NCBI GenBank assembly: GCA_029378245.1
Contig: JARKIF010000018.1
Location: 682,001 to 746,000 of the forward strand
Reading direction: 5' to 3'
DNA length: 64,000 nucleotides
Origin: Roridomyces roridus
Taxonomy: Eukaryota; Basidiomycota; Agaricomycetes; Agaricales; Mycenaceae
The translations under genes and the position numbers were made by a program. Positions 24,693-36,105 of the stretch are shown here, piece by piece (the stretch's first letter is position 1; every line of letters begins with the position of its first letter). A model generated the notes under the pieces. It made no database searches. It was not told where the DNA came from and saw nothing but the letters and a program-made list of their open reading frames with translations.

Positions 24693-25822
24693 GACGGGAA
24701 GAGGGTGAGAGATAAAGACAACATTTGATGTAGACTTGACAAGCGTGGCGGTACCCTGCGGTACCGTGTTTGTTTTGTCGCTAATTTTTTTGGTTCCGTT
24801 GATCCAGTTTGATTCTCGGTAATCGACAAAATATAGTCCAAGTACTTACGATGTAACGAGTTCGTGGGCGATTACACGGAGAAATTGACCATCGAGTCGA
24901 AAATCAATTGCAGATTCCGCACAACTAACGACCGTGTAGCCGAAATTAACAAGGAACAACGCAGAAAGGTGGAGCTCGGGGCTGTTTCAGCAGTACATAG
25001 AAGCGCTGGAGCGCCGTCACCAGAGACGGGGAGGGACGGAAACAGATGAGGTACGCGGATAGATGGGCAGTGGTATACTTCCTCCGCTGTCAACGACAAG
25101 GGCAATTCTCCTCGAGGGATGGTGACATCCTGCAAGGTCCCCGTGAAGACGGAAGGAGATGCAGAGGAAAATTCGAGGCCGTTAGCTGTCCGGCTGCAAA
25201 GTCGATGTGAAATGCACGAAATAATGCAAGCCTACCTATGAAAGAAGTCCAGAAGGAAACTGGCCGCCGCCGATGGATGCTGCTGGAAAAGACAGCGGCG
25301 CATTTGCCATATGGAACACAGAGAGAAAAATCAGAGAAAAATCAGAGAACATTACCCGGTCGATAGTGTGCTTGAAGAAGAGGTATGTGCATCACTGGAG
25401 AAATTAACACCCACGAGGTGCCCGACACGGCTCCCCGCAAAATCAGGGTGCGAAACACACAGAAAGCGCACATGCTTTAGCGTTATCATGGCGCATTGCT
25501 CCTTCCAAGCTACAACGGGAAGCCATCTTGCCACGGCCCGGTTCAAAAAATCGCGTGAAAGGCCTGTGAAAAGTTGTGAAAGGCCGAGACATAAAACGCG
25601 CGCGGAGAGGCTATCGCCATCTTCCCGGGCTTCGCAAACTCTGTAAGGAATTTTCTCGTCCCAGAAATAGCAGTAAAAAGGCCGCTGGCGTGGTAGTTGG
25701 GAGCAAGTCGTGTATTTCAAGTTGTTTGGTTTCGGCATATTACGAATTTGGCAATCCACCGAGACCGCTTTTGTCCGCCTCGCCGACCACCGACGATTAC
25801 TCGTCTGTCTGTCTCACGCGGT
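24693..25822. promoter_or_regulatory. Divergent intergenic region, Hsp70-like and small gene
   Basis: About 1.1 kb between the minus-strand Hsp70-like start and the plus-strand small gene. Short open frames occur on both strands but lack recognisable similarity. The two palindromic GGTACC copies close together near 24750-24765 are the only simple feature noted. Confidence 0.35.
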
Positions 25823-26188
25823 ATGGCTGCACCGACAAGAAGATTGGCCGAACAGATGGCCAGGATCGCGGCCTCATGCCCTGTCGATCCACTACGACCC
25901 CATATCCAGCTGCAAACCTTTCTCCAGTCTCTCGCGACGCATCCTCGTCTCACGCCAGCTGCCGTGGAAGCTGCCCGTGCTCTGGAAGCCAATGAAGCGC
26001 AAAAACAGGTAGAGTCGTCTCTTCTGCCGCGAATCGTCGCCCAACTTGTTTCCTAGTACGCACTGACGGACAAAATTCTAAAACCCGCTTCGGCACCCCT
26101 GCACTATGACAGACTGGTGGAAGGAGTCGATAAAAGTATGCAAGGGATTGGCAGACCATGGTGGAAAATATTCCTAGGAAGGTGGTAA
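25823..26188 (+). CDS. Small protein of unknown function, conserved-looking C-terminus
   Basis: Two exons, 25823-26008 and 26057-26188, joined in phase 0 across a 48-nt intron (CAG|GTAGAG ... TCCTAG|TACGCA), give a 105-aa protein. The N-terminus is amphipathic and basic (MAAPTRRLAEQMARIAASCP), which could act as a mitochondrial presequence. The second exon has a distinctive, compact sequence: YALTDKILKPASAPLHYDRL, VEGVDKSMQGIGRPWWKIF and LGRW. Clean splicing and a strongly aromatic, Pro-rich end argue for a real gene. I cannot name the family. It converges on NOC2, with 44 bp between the two stop codons. Confidence 0.6.
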
Positions 26189-26232
26189 CGACTGTACGAC
26201 TATCCCACCCATCCGGAGACAATACACTACAT

Positions 26233-28831
26233 TCAGTCCTCCAGAATCTCATCCTCACCTTGCCGCGCCTAGAATTGCCCAGCATCAATGCATAGGCTTC
26301 GGACGCAAATAAAGGGAAAAGAAAAACGCACCTTCTCAACGAGCTTCTGTTTCCGTTCCCTCGTCTTGCGCTGCACCTTGACGTATTTGCCCAAGGGCGA
26401 ATCCTCCAGACTCGCCGTAAGCCGTTCTTCCCACTCCCGCACAGGTTCCAGCTTGCTGGGCACCAACACCACGGTCTTGCGCTTCTCTTCCACCCACCGC
26501 GCACTCTCCTCGATCCGCTCCAGCAGGCCTTTAACCAGGCCCAGATCCTTTGTGGAGCTCCCACCCGTCTTGGCCGCCTTGATGCTCTTGCGCAGCATGA
26601 CAACTACAGGAACCACGATCTCTGGGAACGCGACGCTCCCGTGGACAGATCCCGAAGTGAGCCATTCTGCAAGCAGAAACACCGACTCCTCGATCAAACA
26701 CTCCGCGTATACCCGTGTCTTGAGATACTGCTGAGGCGCGCGAATCTGCACCTCCAGATCGAGGGGCTTGAGAGTAGAAGATTTAGGGCGGGAGGATGGC
26801 GTGAGCGTGGAGGTAAGAATGGGAAGGAGATACGGGGCGATAGGGACGTAGGTGTGGGTATGGCGTGTGAGGTGAAGCAAAGACCGAATAATGTGCAAAT
26901 GGAACGGGTACGAGCGGCTATTTGGTATAAGTCTAATCGTGGCTCAGAATAAGTCGGCCGTGGAGGAAAAACGAGCTTACTTGATCGCCCCCAAACTGAC
27001 CTGGACCAGCGGGTAGATAAGCGGCTTCAACTCGCTCTCTTTCCCAGTCTCCGCCTCCGTGGCCGCGTCGCATGTGCGCGCCAAAACAATCGACCAAAAG
27101 TCGATGCAGTGAATGTACTGCCAATTATACACTTGTTTGTACGCTTCCTAAAGACTCGTGAGTACGGGAAAACGCCAAGGGAAGCAGGCTAACCTTGGTT
27201 TTGACCTTCATGCTGTTCCGCAGATGGATGGCGAGCTGTCGGATGTACCCGAAAGCATGCTGGTATGCAAGCCCGGGATCCAGACCGAAAACCTCGGATG
27301 CAGAGTTTTTCATGAGGTTGATAGATGGGAGCGTATGAACACTGGTCGACTTTGACGACCGTACGAGGGTCAGGTAGGTTCCCTAACAAGATTAGGAGGC
27401 TGCAGTGCGGCTGCGAGAACAGGAACAGACCTTGAGAACTGTATCCAGGGTGGACTCGTCCGTGGCGGACGCAAGTTTCCGGATAGCCAAAAAAGCCGCA
27501 ATCCGAATGCTATCCTCGGCACTAGACCATAGTTCTAGACATTTCTAAGAAGCAAGATGTTAGGAGGCGACTTCCATTAAACGACGGGAAAAACCTTGAG
27601 GTAGAGTTTGACGCTCTTGCGACTGCTCACGATGTAGGGAATAATTTTGGCGCTCTCTGTTACCGCGAGCTGGAGCTGCTCATTGTCCGTCAACTGCGAC
27701 AGGATGTGGACGACATTTTGGAAATAAGACAGAATGAGTTTTTGGAGGGCCTTCAACTTGGCCGTCTGTGTTGGCGGTTTGCTATACAAAATCAGAGGGA
27801 TAGACGGAGGGCAACCGATTTTTTGCGCACAATTTGCCATTGGAAAGGGTTTTAAACGGAGCGTGGTGCTCGAGAACAACGGGGGTGTATCGGAGAGCGG
27901 TGTTGACGAGTTTGCTGTACACTGTGTGAAATATGGATGAGTACGAGAAAAAAGAGCCGATGGAGACGTACCTGAGGAACTATCTATGCTCCATGCCAGC
28001 ACTTGATCGTCCTCGTTCATATAAGCGGCCGCTCGGAAGGCGACCAGTAGTTTTCGGAGCGCTCTTAATGAGCGGTGTTGTAAGAGCGACTTTTGCCACT
28101 TTTGCAAAATGGCCGTTGTGAGAATAGGCATTTTCTGCGCCTCCTCGCCCATGGGATCGTCTTCCTCTGCCTCCGCCGCCTGTCCCTCGTCGTCAGAGTC
28201 ATCCTGCACTCCCGTATTAGCATCAAAGTCGAGCAACTCCTTGTCGTTTTCTTGGAGGTATTTGTAAAACTCTGGGTCCTTCTCTGCGAGTTTAGACAGC
28301 TCCATCATATGAGCTTCCCCTGCCTCTGTAGTTGCGCTTGAAATTCAGAACCAAGAATGAAGCAGGATGGCGCACCGTCGAGTTCATCCAACTCTGCAAA
28401 CGAGGCGTCATCCGCGAAATCCTCCTCTTCTTCGTCTTCGGAATCACCGTCGTCCTCCATGTCCTGTTGTCCAGTCAAAATTGGGTATGGACTGGACAGA
28501 CAAGTAAACGCACCTCATCATCTTCCACCTCCTCGTCGCTATCGTCCATGAAATTCCCGCCCAGGAAATCGTCGACAGTCATTTTCCCCTTTTTACTCGC
28601 CTTCCCTTTTGTCGGGGGCGCGTCTTCCTCGTCCTCCTCTTCATCATCCCCATGGTGCGGCTTGGCCGCAACCGGACGCGAGTCCTTAGTGCCCTTGTTG
28701 CCTTTGCCCCCAGACCTTCTGCCCGAAATTTTCTTCTTGATCTCTTGGTGTTTCTTCCGCGACTCGATGGTCTTCTTTAGCCGGCCACTGGCCGCGAACT
28801 TTTTCATAGACTTGGGAGCTTTCTTGCCCAT
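26233..28831 (-). CDS. NOC2: Nucleolar complex protein 2 (NOC2), 60S ribosome biogenesis
   Basis: Multi-exon gene. The N-terminus is very basic ([20 protein letters not shown]), followed by long acidic clusters ([24 protein letters not shown]) typical of nucleolar factors. The conserved NOC2 domain includes [119 protein letters not shown] and [18 protein letters not shown], and ends [14 protein letters not shown]2 partners NOC1 and NOC3 and helps export pre-60S particles from the nucleolus. Its 5' neighbour is METTL14-like on the same strand, 207 bp upstream. Confidence 0.93.
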
Positions 28832-29038
28832 CGTGACGGCGTTCCAAGAGGAGGAGGAAAATCAAGAGCAAAAAGCAGACTTCCGTTTTTGGACAGACTG
28901 TGATCGCGCCTCGAACATGGAAAGCTTACTGGGCCGATAGTGGGAGAGTAGATCGCGCCGTCAAGCAACTATGGTACAAGGTATACACATTACAATGAAC
29001 TCCAGAGTCCCTGTAAAAAAACCAAAAAAAAAAGCGTG

Positions 29039-30836
29039 TTAGTAGCCGCCGTGGCCACCAGCACCTGGCCACTGCTGCTGCTGCTGCCCCATGCCCATGG
29101 CGTTCATCGCATCCATGGTATGCATCCCACCCATATTCATTCCCCCCGAGCCGTCGTCCCAAACACCCTCCATGCCAAACTGCCCTCCCTGGTCTCCCAT
29201 CATGAATTGCTGCTGACCGCCTCCGCCAAAGCCATACATCCCCATAGGCCCCATCATACCTCCAGCACCCATCATGCCGGCCCAGGGCATCATCCCGCCG
29301 CCATCCGCTGGCATGCCCATTCCCATTGGATTCATGCCCATCATGCCCATACCCGCCATCATAGGCTGCGGCATCCCAATGCCCATTCCTACCATGCCCC
29401 CCTGCATCGCCCCATTCTGTGGTCTCGTCCCTGCTCCAAACCTTCCATTCCCTCCTGCTCCTCCTCCACCGGAACCACCAGCCCCAGGCCTAAACGGCGA
29501 CTTTGGCCTGAGAGCATCAATCTCTGGTGTCATCGGCACAACAGTCTTGCCCCCATTGGCAAGCGTCTTGATGTCGGCCTCCCACTTCGCCCAATCCCAC
29601 TTGCCCGCTTTGGCACCCTCTTCAGAGTAGACCGCGCCCTCTGCCGGAAGGTGTGATTCCTGCCCTGCAGCAAGCGCCGTCACCCACCCACGCCGAAGGG
29701 ACGAAGTTGCACGCCCGAATAGCTCCAGTCGGCGCGTGCCGAGACAAAAGTTCTCGATGAGCGTGTACATCTCAGGCGGTTTGCGTGTTGGGTCTGTGGG
29801 GTCACCTTCCCAGAAGATGACGTCCGTGTCTGGTAAGGTATGAGAGTCATGTGGTGGGAGAGAAGGAGCGTATACCCACCGACGTTGCAATGCACGAACC
29901 AGCTGTCCGTGGACCGACGCACTGTTCCTCGGATACCAATCAGACAGTGTTGTTTAGTGCGAGTGAGTAGAGAGCTCGTGGGCGGGTCGGTCTGAATGGT
30001 CGGTTATATTTGACAAGGAAGAGAAGAGTTGAAAGACGCACACCAGGCCCGTGGTTGGTAGTCTTATTGGTCTTGACCCAAACTACATCTTCGCATCGGC
30101 GGTAGCCCCACTTGGCGAGTACTTCCCGACCGCTTTCGAGTCCTTCTCCAGCCCCACTGCCCACCCAGAGGAACACGAAGCTCGGATCCGCAGCGAGGGA
30201 GGGTATGGGCAGATTTTGAAGATGCTCCCAGGTGAATGAGGAAGAAAACGGCGGATCCAAAAGTATCACGTCGAATTTCGCAGGATGGAGAGTATTAAGC
30301 TCCGAAACGGGGAGATATGACGGAGCCACCGAATGGCTGTTCACGGACGCTTTCTTCAAGTTGAGAAGCCTCTGTTGTTTCGGATATCTGTGGAAAATTC
30401 AACACGGTACGTGTAGTCAAGGAAGAATGACGCACTCTTCAAACCGATGTTCGGGGTCAGCACCCAGGACCCAATTCTGCGGCCATTCGCCACCATCGAC
30501 GTATCTCTGGGAGTAATCGTTTCGGATGGTCTCCTCTTCTGGAACGTAGTTCTTATACCGTGCGACGCGTGCACGCTTGGCGGGAGGCAAGTCGCCGGTC
30601 CTGATCTGGGAAGGACGGGAGCTGAGGGCCGGGGAACCAGGTGGCGAGTCTGGGACATCTGGTGATGGCAAAGGCGAGGAAATAAGAGGGAGATGAAGAA
30701 TTTCCGAGGGAGGAGATTGAAGCGCGCCAAGTTGGCGCCGATTCGACTGCTGAGCTGTGCGCACTTTGAGAATCAAAGCAGAGTGGGCAGCCAAGAGATC
30801 GTTTGCGGAGCTGGTTATCTCCGTCGTAGTCGCCAT
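29039..30836 (-). CDS. METTL14: METTL14-like MT-A70 family protein with Met/Gly-rich tail
   Basis: MT-A70 fold protein closest to METTL14, the RNA-binding partner of the mRNA m6A writer. In order: [180 protein letters not shown]. The catalytic-loop position reads DPPF rather than the DPPW of active METTL3 or the EPPL of animal METTL14. About 130 C-terminal residues are extremely Gly/Met/Gln-rich and probably disordered, replacing the RGG tail of the human protein. Nuclear role in mRNA methylation is inferred from the family. Confidence 0.88.
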
Positions 30837-31980
30837 CCTAAGCGTAAGTCTGCTCTACTTATCGCATCTTGGTGGTTTCGGAGGAAGGGTGTAGTGCCAT
30901 CAAGCCGTGGCTGCCGACCCAACCAAACTTGCCCAACTTGATGACATCATCATATTCTCAAGTCAAACTTCCATCTCATCTCTCGAAAGTCGATGCGGAA
31001 ATCGTGGGCAGATCGACTCAACAGGTGAAACAGGAGCAGCCGAGTCGCCATATGTGCATCAGCAAATAATCAGCCATGTTCCGTCAGGTTCCGTCCAGCC
31101 AGAATCAACCCCAAATCAACTTTCTCATGCATCCGATCAGCAAGCTCAAGCAGGCGAGATCGGAGACACCGGCTGGCTGCCATTTTTTCGGAGTCGTTTG
31201 CATCCAGCCAAGGCCCAAGGGTGATGCAGATTTTATTTTGAGACTGGTCGCCCACCGAAAAGAATGCCAAGAAGCAGAGATCCACCAAGGTCCGTCCCCA
31301 AACCCTTTAAGTTTTCAACCAAAAAAAAATCAGGTATGTGCTCCGACCAGGCTCCGGTAGGCTCCGTTCCCCTTCGCTTAGCCGTAGCGTTCAATTTTTC
31401 ACCCGGCGATAACCGCATGAAATCTCCGTTGCACGTGGAATTAGCGAGCTCCAAGGTCCCGTTATGGTTTCTTGAGACTTGCATCCGTCTGATGGCTCAA
31501 AGTCGATCAGGAACATCCACACCCTCTCACTTCTCGAGGGATCTATCTCCGGGTCAACGTGCGGCCATAAAAACTTACTTCCGGCCTCGAAGAGTTGCTC
31601 AGCAAAAATAAATAATGCACTATTCGATCAGGCCCATTTGACTGTACTGCACCAAGTTTCGTTCCGCCAAGTGGCAAAAACGTGAACTTTAGGATCCATT
31701 CAAGGCATCACGTTTCACTCTACGACGTGGATAACTTGTTCCACGCGGCGCACCACCCTCGGCCGCTGGGCACACGGTTTCACTTCTTCACGCGTTCGGG
31801 TCTTTCGGAGCGAGTCTGATGCACACATGTGGATGGACAAAACAAATACGGGGGAGATGTCTGACCTTGTCACATCTCGCTTGTGTGGCAGACTTCGAAG
31901 GACTCTGATTCCGAGGACAGTTCATGACACATGCGGTCGTTGTCAGCAATCCTCCAGCGAAACCTCATTTTGTATTTCTT
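30837..31980. other. Intergenic, 1.1 kb without a supported gene
   Basis: This lies upstream of METTL14-like and downstream of SDR2. Several open frames of 60-115 codons exist on both strands, but none has family similarity or coherent splice signals. Nothing mobile was recognised. Confidence 0.4.
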
Positions 31981-32820
31981 TCAGAACGCATTCCAGCCAT
32001 TATCTCCATTGACGACCGCACCGTTAATCGCTCTCGACTCGTCAGACGCCAGGTGCACCACCGTCTTTGCCAATTCATCCACTTCAACCAAGCCAGGCTG
32101 CAAAGCGTTAATTTGCTGCACGACAGCCAACTTTTCCATGTCCAGATTCTTCGGCATGGAGTTGGCTATGTTCGTCAGCATCCCGCCGGGGAGTACGATA
32201 TTCGTGCGGATTCCCTGCTTTGCATGTGCGGCAGCTGTGTTCTTGGTGAGCCCAACAAGACTGTGTTTCGAGGTCGTGTACGCAACGCCTAGAGTTCAAC
32301 CAACATAAAAAACCGGATCAATCTGGCATCGATTTGACATACCAGCCACTGCTCCGCGCTGAGATGCCGCCGAGCCGATGTTCACAATACTCCCACCGGT
32401 ATCCGTACCCTCGCCCCGGTTTAGGAAGTGCTGGACGGCGAATTTGGTCATGAGGTACGGTCCCGTGAGATTGATCCCCATAACACGATCCCACTCGTCC
32501 TTTTCGCACGTCGCAGCGCTATGGAACCCATCCACAACGCCCGCATTGTTAATGAGCACGTCAAGGCGCGCAAAGTGGCTGACGGCGAATTCGACGGCGG
32601 CAGAGCAGGAGGATTCGTTCGAGACGTCCAGCGTGAAGGTTGCGATGCGGCCCGACTCTGAATCGTTCGCCAGCTCGGTCTCTGTTTCCTTGGATAGCTG
32701 CTCGTTGATGTCGGCGATGACGACTCCCTTGGCTTTGTTGGCAAGACATGCTTTGACGATGGCTTTGCCCAGGCCGCCAGCGCCGCCAGTGACGAGGACG
32801 ACTTTGTCTTGGAGGGACAT
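31981..32820 (-). CDS. Short-chain dehydrogenase/reductase, paralog 2
   Basis: Two-exon SDR starting MSLQDKVVLVTGGAGGLGKA and ending VNGDNGWNAF. Motifs are TGGAGGLG (cofactor), VVIADIN, LINNAGVVDGFHSAATCEK, SIVNIGSAAS and YTTSKHS (catalytic Tyr and Lys), with PGG following. The intron sits at the same place as in paralogs 1 and 3, just before VAYTTxKH. It is transcribed away from SDR3, whose ATG is 323 bp off, so the two probably share a control region. Substrate unknown. Confidence 0.9.
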
Positions 32821-33143
32821 GATGGGAGAGGATGATTCGGATGAACCGGGTGTATTGTGTGCAGCCGTGTTCCCACAGTTCAAAGGCTATTTCACGGCCA
32901 CAACCGGCACAAAGGGCCCTGGCCAAGGAGAGCGCGGCAAGGCTGAATGAGATTGGCATGGAAGAAGCCGGAAACAGTTCAAATCTAATGGTTTGCCACA
33001 ATCAGATTCAGAATACTTGCATCTTGTTCTATAGAGAAGTTCAACATTAAACATTCAACAGTCCCGAGAGAGTCGGAGCGATGATCCGCCCTGTATACAT
33101 TGCTTAAAAGCCTCCGTCTTGCAGCTTCTTTCGCACTTTCTCC
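32821..33143. promoter_or_regulatory. Shared divergent promoter region of SDR2 and SDR3
   Basis: 323 bp separate the two start codons of head-to-head paralogs. Such spacing is consistent with a bidirectional promoter. I see no repeated site that I can name. Confidence 0.5.
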
Positions 33144-33993
33144 ATGTCCATGTCCAACCTCCTGCAAGACAAAGTCGTACTAGTAACCGGCGGCGCTGGC
33201 GGCCTCGGCAAGGCGATAGTGCAAGCCTGCCTGGAGAACAACGCCAAAGGAGTCGTCCTCGCCGATATCAACGAGACACTCGCAAAGGGGATCGAGGCCG
33301 AGTTCAAAGCGTCTTCCTCGTCCCTCGCATCAACAACCCTCGACGTCTCTCTCGAATCCTCCTGCGCCTCCGCCGTCCAGTTCGCCATAAAGCATTTCGG
33401 GCGGCTCGACGTCCTCATCAACAATGCGGCCATTATGGACGCGTACCACAGCGCTGCTACGTGCGAAAAGGAAATGTGGGACCGTGTCATTGGGATCGAT
33501 CTCACGGGACCGTATCTCATGACCAAGTATGCGGTCAAGCATTTCCTTGGTCGGGAAGATGGCTTGCCGTCCAGCGGATCTATAGTAAACATTGGCTCAA
33601 TCGCAGCGCAACGAGGCACGTTAGCTGGTGAGGAAACGAGTCGAATTCCTTTCCTTTTTCCTTTGGTGTTGACTGCATGCAGGCGTCGCATACACCACAG
33701 CGAAACACGGGCTCATCGGGCTCACAAAGAACACAGCCGCCGCGCACGCAAAACAGGGTATCCGCGCCAGTATCGTCCTCCCGGGCGGCATGAAAACCAA
33801 CATGACCGCCGCACCGCCAAAAGATTATAGCGAAGAGGGGTTGGCCATGTCCATGAAAACTCTGGATTTGCCTGTCGAGTTGTTTGTCGACGTTCAAGAC
33901 ATGGCAAACACAATTGTGTTTTTGGCGTCGGATTCCGGACGGGGGATGAATGGGGCGGTGGTGACTGTTGATAATGGGATAAATGCGTTTTGA
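33144..33993 (+). CDS. Short-chain dehydrogenase/reductase, paralog 3
   Basis: SDR in two exons (33144-33627 and 33683-33993, intron 55 nt, phase 1). It starts MSMSNLLQDKVVLVTGG, with an alternative ATG two codons on. Motifs are TGGAGGLG, VVLADIN, LINNAAIMDAYHSAATCEK (NNAA in place of the usual NNAG), SIVNIGSIAA and YTTAKHG, and it ends VVTVDNGINAF. It is clearly related to SDR1 and SDR2 and shares their intron position. It converges on PIG-T, whose stop is 103 bp away. Confidence 0.92.
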
Positions 33994-34096
33994 GGAGAGA
34001 GTGGGCGAGATCGAACCAGATAACTTGATCTGATAGGCAGGCGGGCTAGTGCGGGCCGGGGTCCGCTCGCCATAATGCATGTCCAGTCTCCTACAA

Positions 34097-35860
34097 TTAC
34101 TTCGATTCTACCTTTACAACAACAAACTTCCTCGTCAACAAATTAAACACACTCCCAAAGATAAACGCAACCAGCGAGCAGCTAAATATGATAACATTAT
34201 ACGGCATGCTAAAATCCGGCGTCGCCAGATCGAGGAGCAACGTCGGAGTGTACATGCGCTTGCCACCATGCGGGACGAGTACAGCGGGCGGCAGATCCCA
34301 TCCACGCTGTGCATCAGGTGGGTGCTCGGTGTATCGAAGAAAGGCTTTCGTCACGTCCATCTTGAGCAAGACCGTGCTTCGGGCTGGAATTTCCAGATTC
34401 AAAGTGAGCTCCATGGCTCGCGCGTGTGGTATCGGCGGAACGTAGGTGAAGTTGCGGAGAATGTCGTCTGCAATGAATTAATAGCTGAAAAGTGGGACTA
34501 AGAGAAAGACAGACCGCGAGGAACGCCGTTGATGCTAAAAGTCATCGAGTGTAGATACACTTGAACGATCCAGGGAAGAGTTTCCAGGTATGCGACGGAA
34601 ACTGACTCGTTTCCGCTGTTCGAGATGGATACAGCAAGCGAGCCACGATCCTGGCTTGACCCGTGCAGTAGGCGACGGACTGAGAGCGGAGTCTGAGGAA
34701 CCAGGTCTGGAAAATGTTGGAGCGCAGTAGGAAGATGAGATTAGGAACACACTATATTCAAAACCCTCGTCGTTCGGCCATTGCATAGAAATGTCGAGCG
34801 GGGCGTCAAATTCTACAGGTTCTTGTCAGAAAGAAAGCATGAAAGACGGCAGAGAGTCACCCTTTTTGAGATCAAAAACCGCCGCATTGGAGGCTCGGTC
34901 GATGGACGGCGGCGGGGGTTGGATGCTATAAGCACCGTTGTCGGGGAGGGAAACAACGACGTGGCTCGCGGTCGCACTCGGACATCTCCTCTCGATTTTC
35001 CTGTCAAATATCGAGGCGAAAGACCAGTCCCTCTTGTCGGACGAGCGTAGCGGGTCCGTCACCGACTGGAACGTCAGACGCGCCTGTACACCAGCTTCAG
35101 GCAGCCACGAAACGTGCAGCCCCATGCCATGCCAGTCTGCATCAAACAAGCGATGTGGATTAAGCAACGTCGCGATTCCCGACAGCGATTTGCAGGGCAG
35201 CAGTTTGAGGAAGGGCGTGAGGTTCTCGGTGCAGACGTGCTCTGACGGGAGGGAGGCGTGGCGAATCTCATGTGGGTTGTGCATGCCCCAATCTGGGAGA
35301 CCACCGCTGGGCGCGAAGAGCGCAGGCGAAGTGGTTCGCAGCTCGTCCAACGACCCGAGGGAGGCGCAGAAGAGACCAGCTAGTGCATTCCGTAGACCAC
35401 GCCACCGCTCGTCGACAGTAGCAGTCCCGCCCTCGCCCATCCAAGCCCAGAGCTCGGCACCACTCCCAACATCCACCTCGTCTGGATACCCCCAGCGCCC
35501 GTAATTCCAATTTCCCGCGTTCAGCGTCAAATGGAGCTCAGTCACCGCGTATTCGCGCAGAATCTGCCCCAGTGTGAGCGGGAAGAGGGTATAATGCTGG
35601 GCTGCCGGAAAGTATTGAGTATATTACAGCTGGCACGCGTCTAGACACGCACATTCATCCTCCGCAGAAAGATTTTGAGGGTTTCGTGGTGAGGTACCCT
35701 CCAAGAGGACGCTGAATGAGAAGCGCGATGCAACTTTGCCGTCTGGCAGTGCGCGGACGTGGAGTTCTTCTTCAAAGGTTTCTGAGGGTATAGAGTGGGA
35801 GGCTGCGAGGAGGGGTAGACATAGAAGCCAGACTAGACGAGGTTTTCGTGGCATTAACAT
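34097..35860 (-). CDS. GPI16: GPI transamidase subunit PIG-T/GPI16
   Basis: Multi-exon gene for an ER membrane subunit of GPI transamidase, which attaches GPI anchors to proteins and is disulfide-linked to the catalytic Gpi8/PIG-K. The start MLMPRKPRLVWLLCLPLLA is a signal peptide, followed by SHSIPSETFEEELHVRALPDGKVASRF. Family landmarks are FPLTLGQILREY, ELHLTLNAGNWNYGRWGYP, ELWAWM, RWRGLRNALAGLFCASLGSL, ENLTPFLKLLPC, GLHVSWLPEAGVQ and PGSSDSALS-region beta strands. Near the end come RAMELTLNLEIPARS, FLRYTEHPPDAQRGWDLPPA, YTPTLLLDLATPDFSMPYNV and a C-terminal TM helix (IIFSCSLVAFIFGSVFNLL). The 5' end is duplicated at 42819-42981. Confidence 0.93.
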
Positions 35861-35891
35861 GAGTGCAAGAGGGGCCCGAAGTTGATGATCA
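35754..35891. repeat. PIG-T 5' segment, resident copy of a direct duplication
   Basis: This 138-bp stretch covers the first codons of PIG-T, its start and about 30 bp upstream. A direct copy at 42819-42981 begins CGGACGTGGAGTTCTTCTTC, as here, and ends at the same GTTGATGATCA. The distal copy has about 25 extra bp just upstream of the ATG. Few substitutions separate them by eye. Confidence 0.85.
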
Positions 35892-36105
35892 CTGGGGTCC
35901 TCTCACCGACTTTTATGTCCAGACTACGTACCCTGCGGCGTCGCCCCGTTCATATGCGTTGCTGGGTGGCGTCTGCGAGGCTTTCTTGAACGCGAAAGAC
36001 ATCCAGGCTCGTCAAAGGCCCGTACTTGTGAGCCCGTCGTGTTCTGCGCCTCCATTGCCGGCTTTTCGAGGAGCCATATTCTGAGACTCTGACTCTCACT
36101 CTCAC

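Noticed and set aside
31233..31611. Possible small plus-strand gene of about 115 codons
   Set aside because: No recognisable domain, no splice logic, and composition like the rest of the intergenic stretch.
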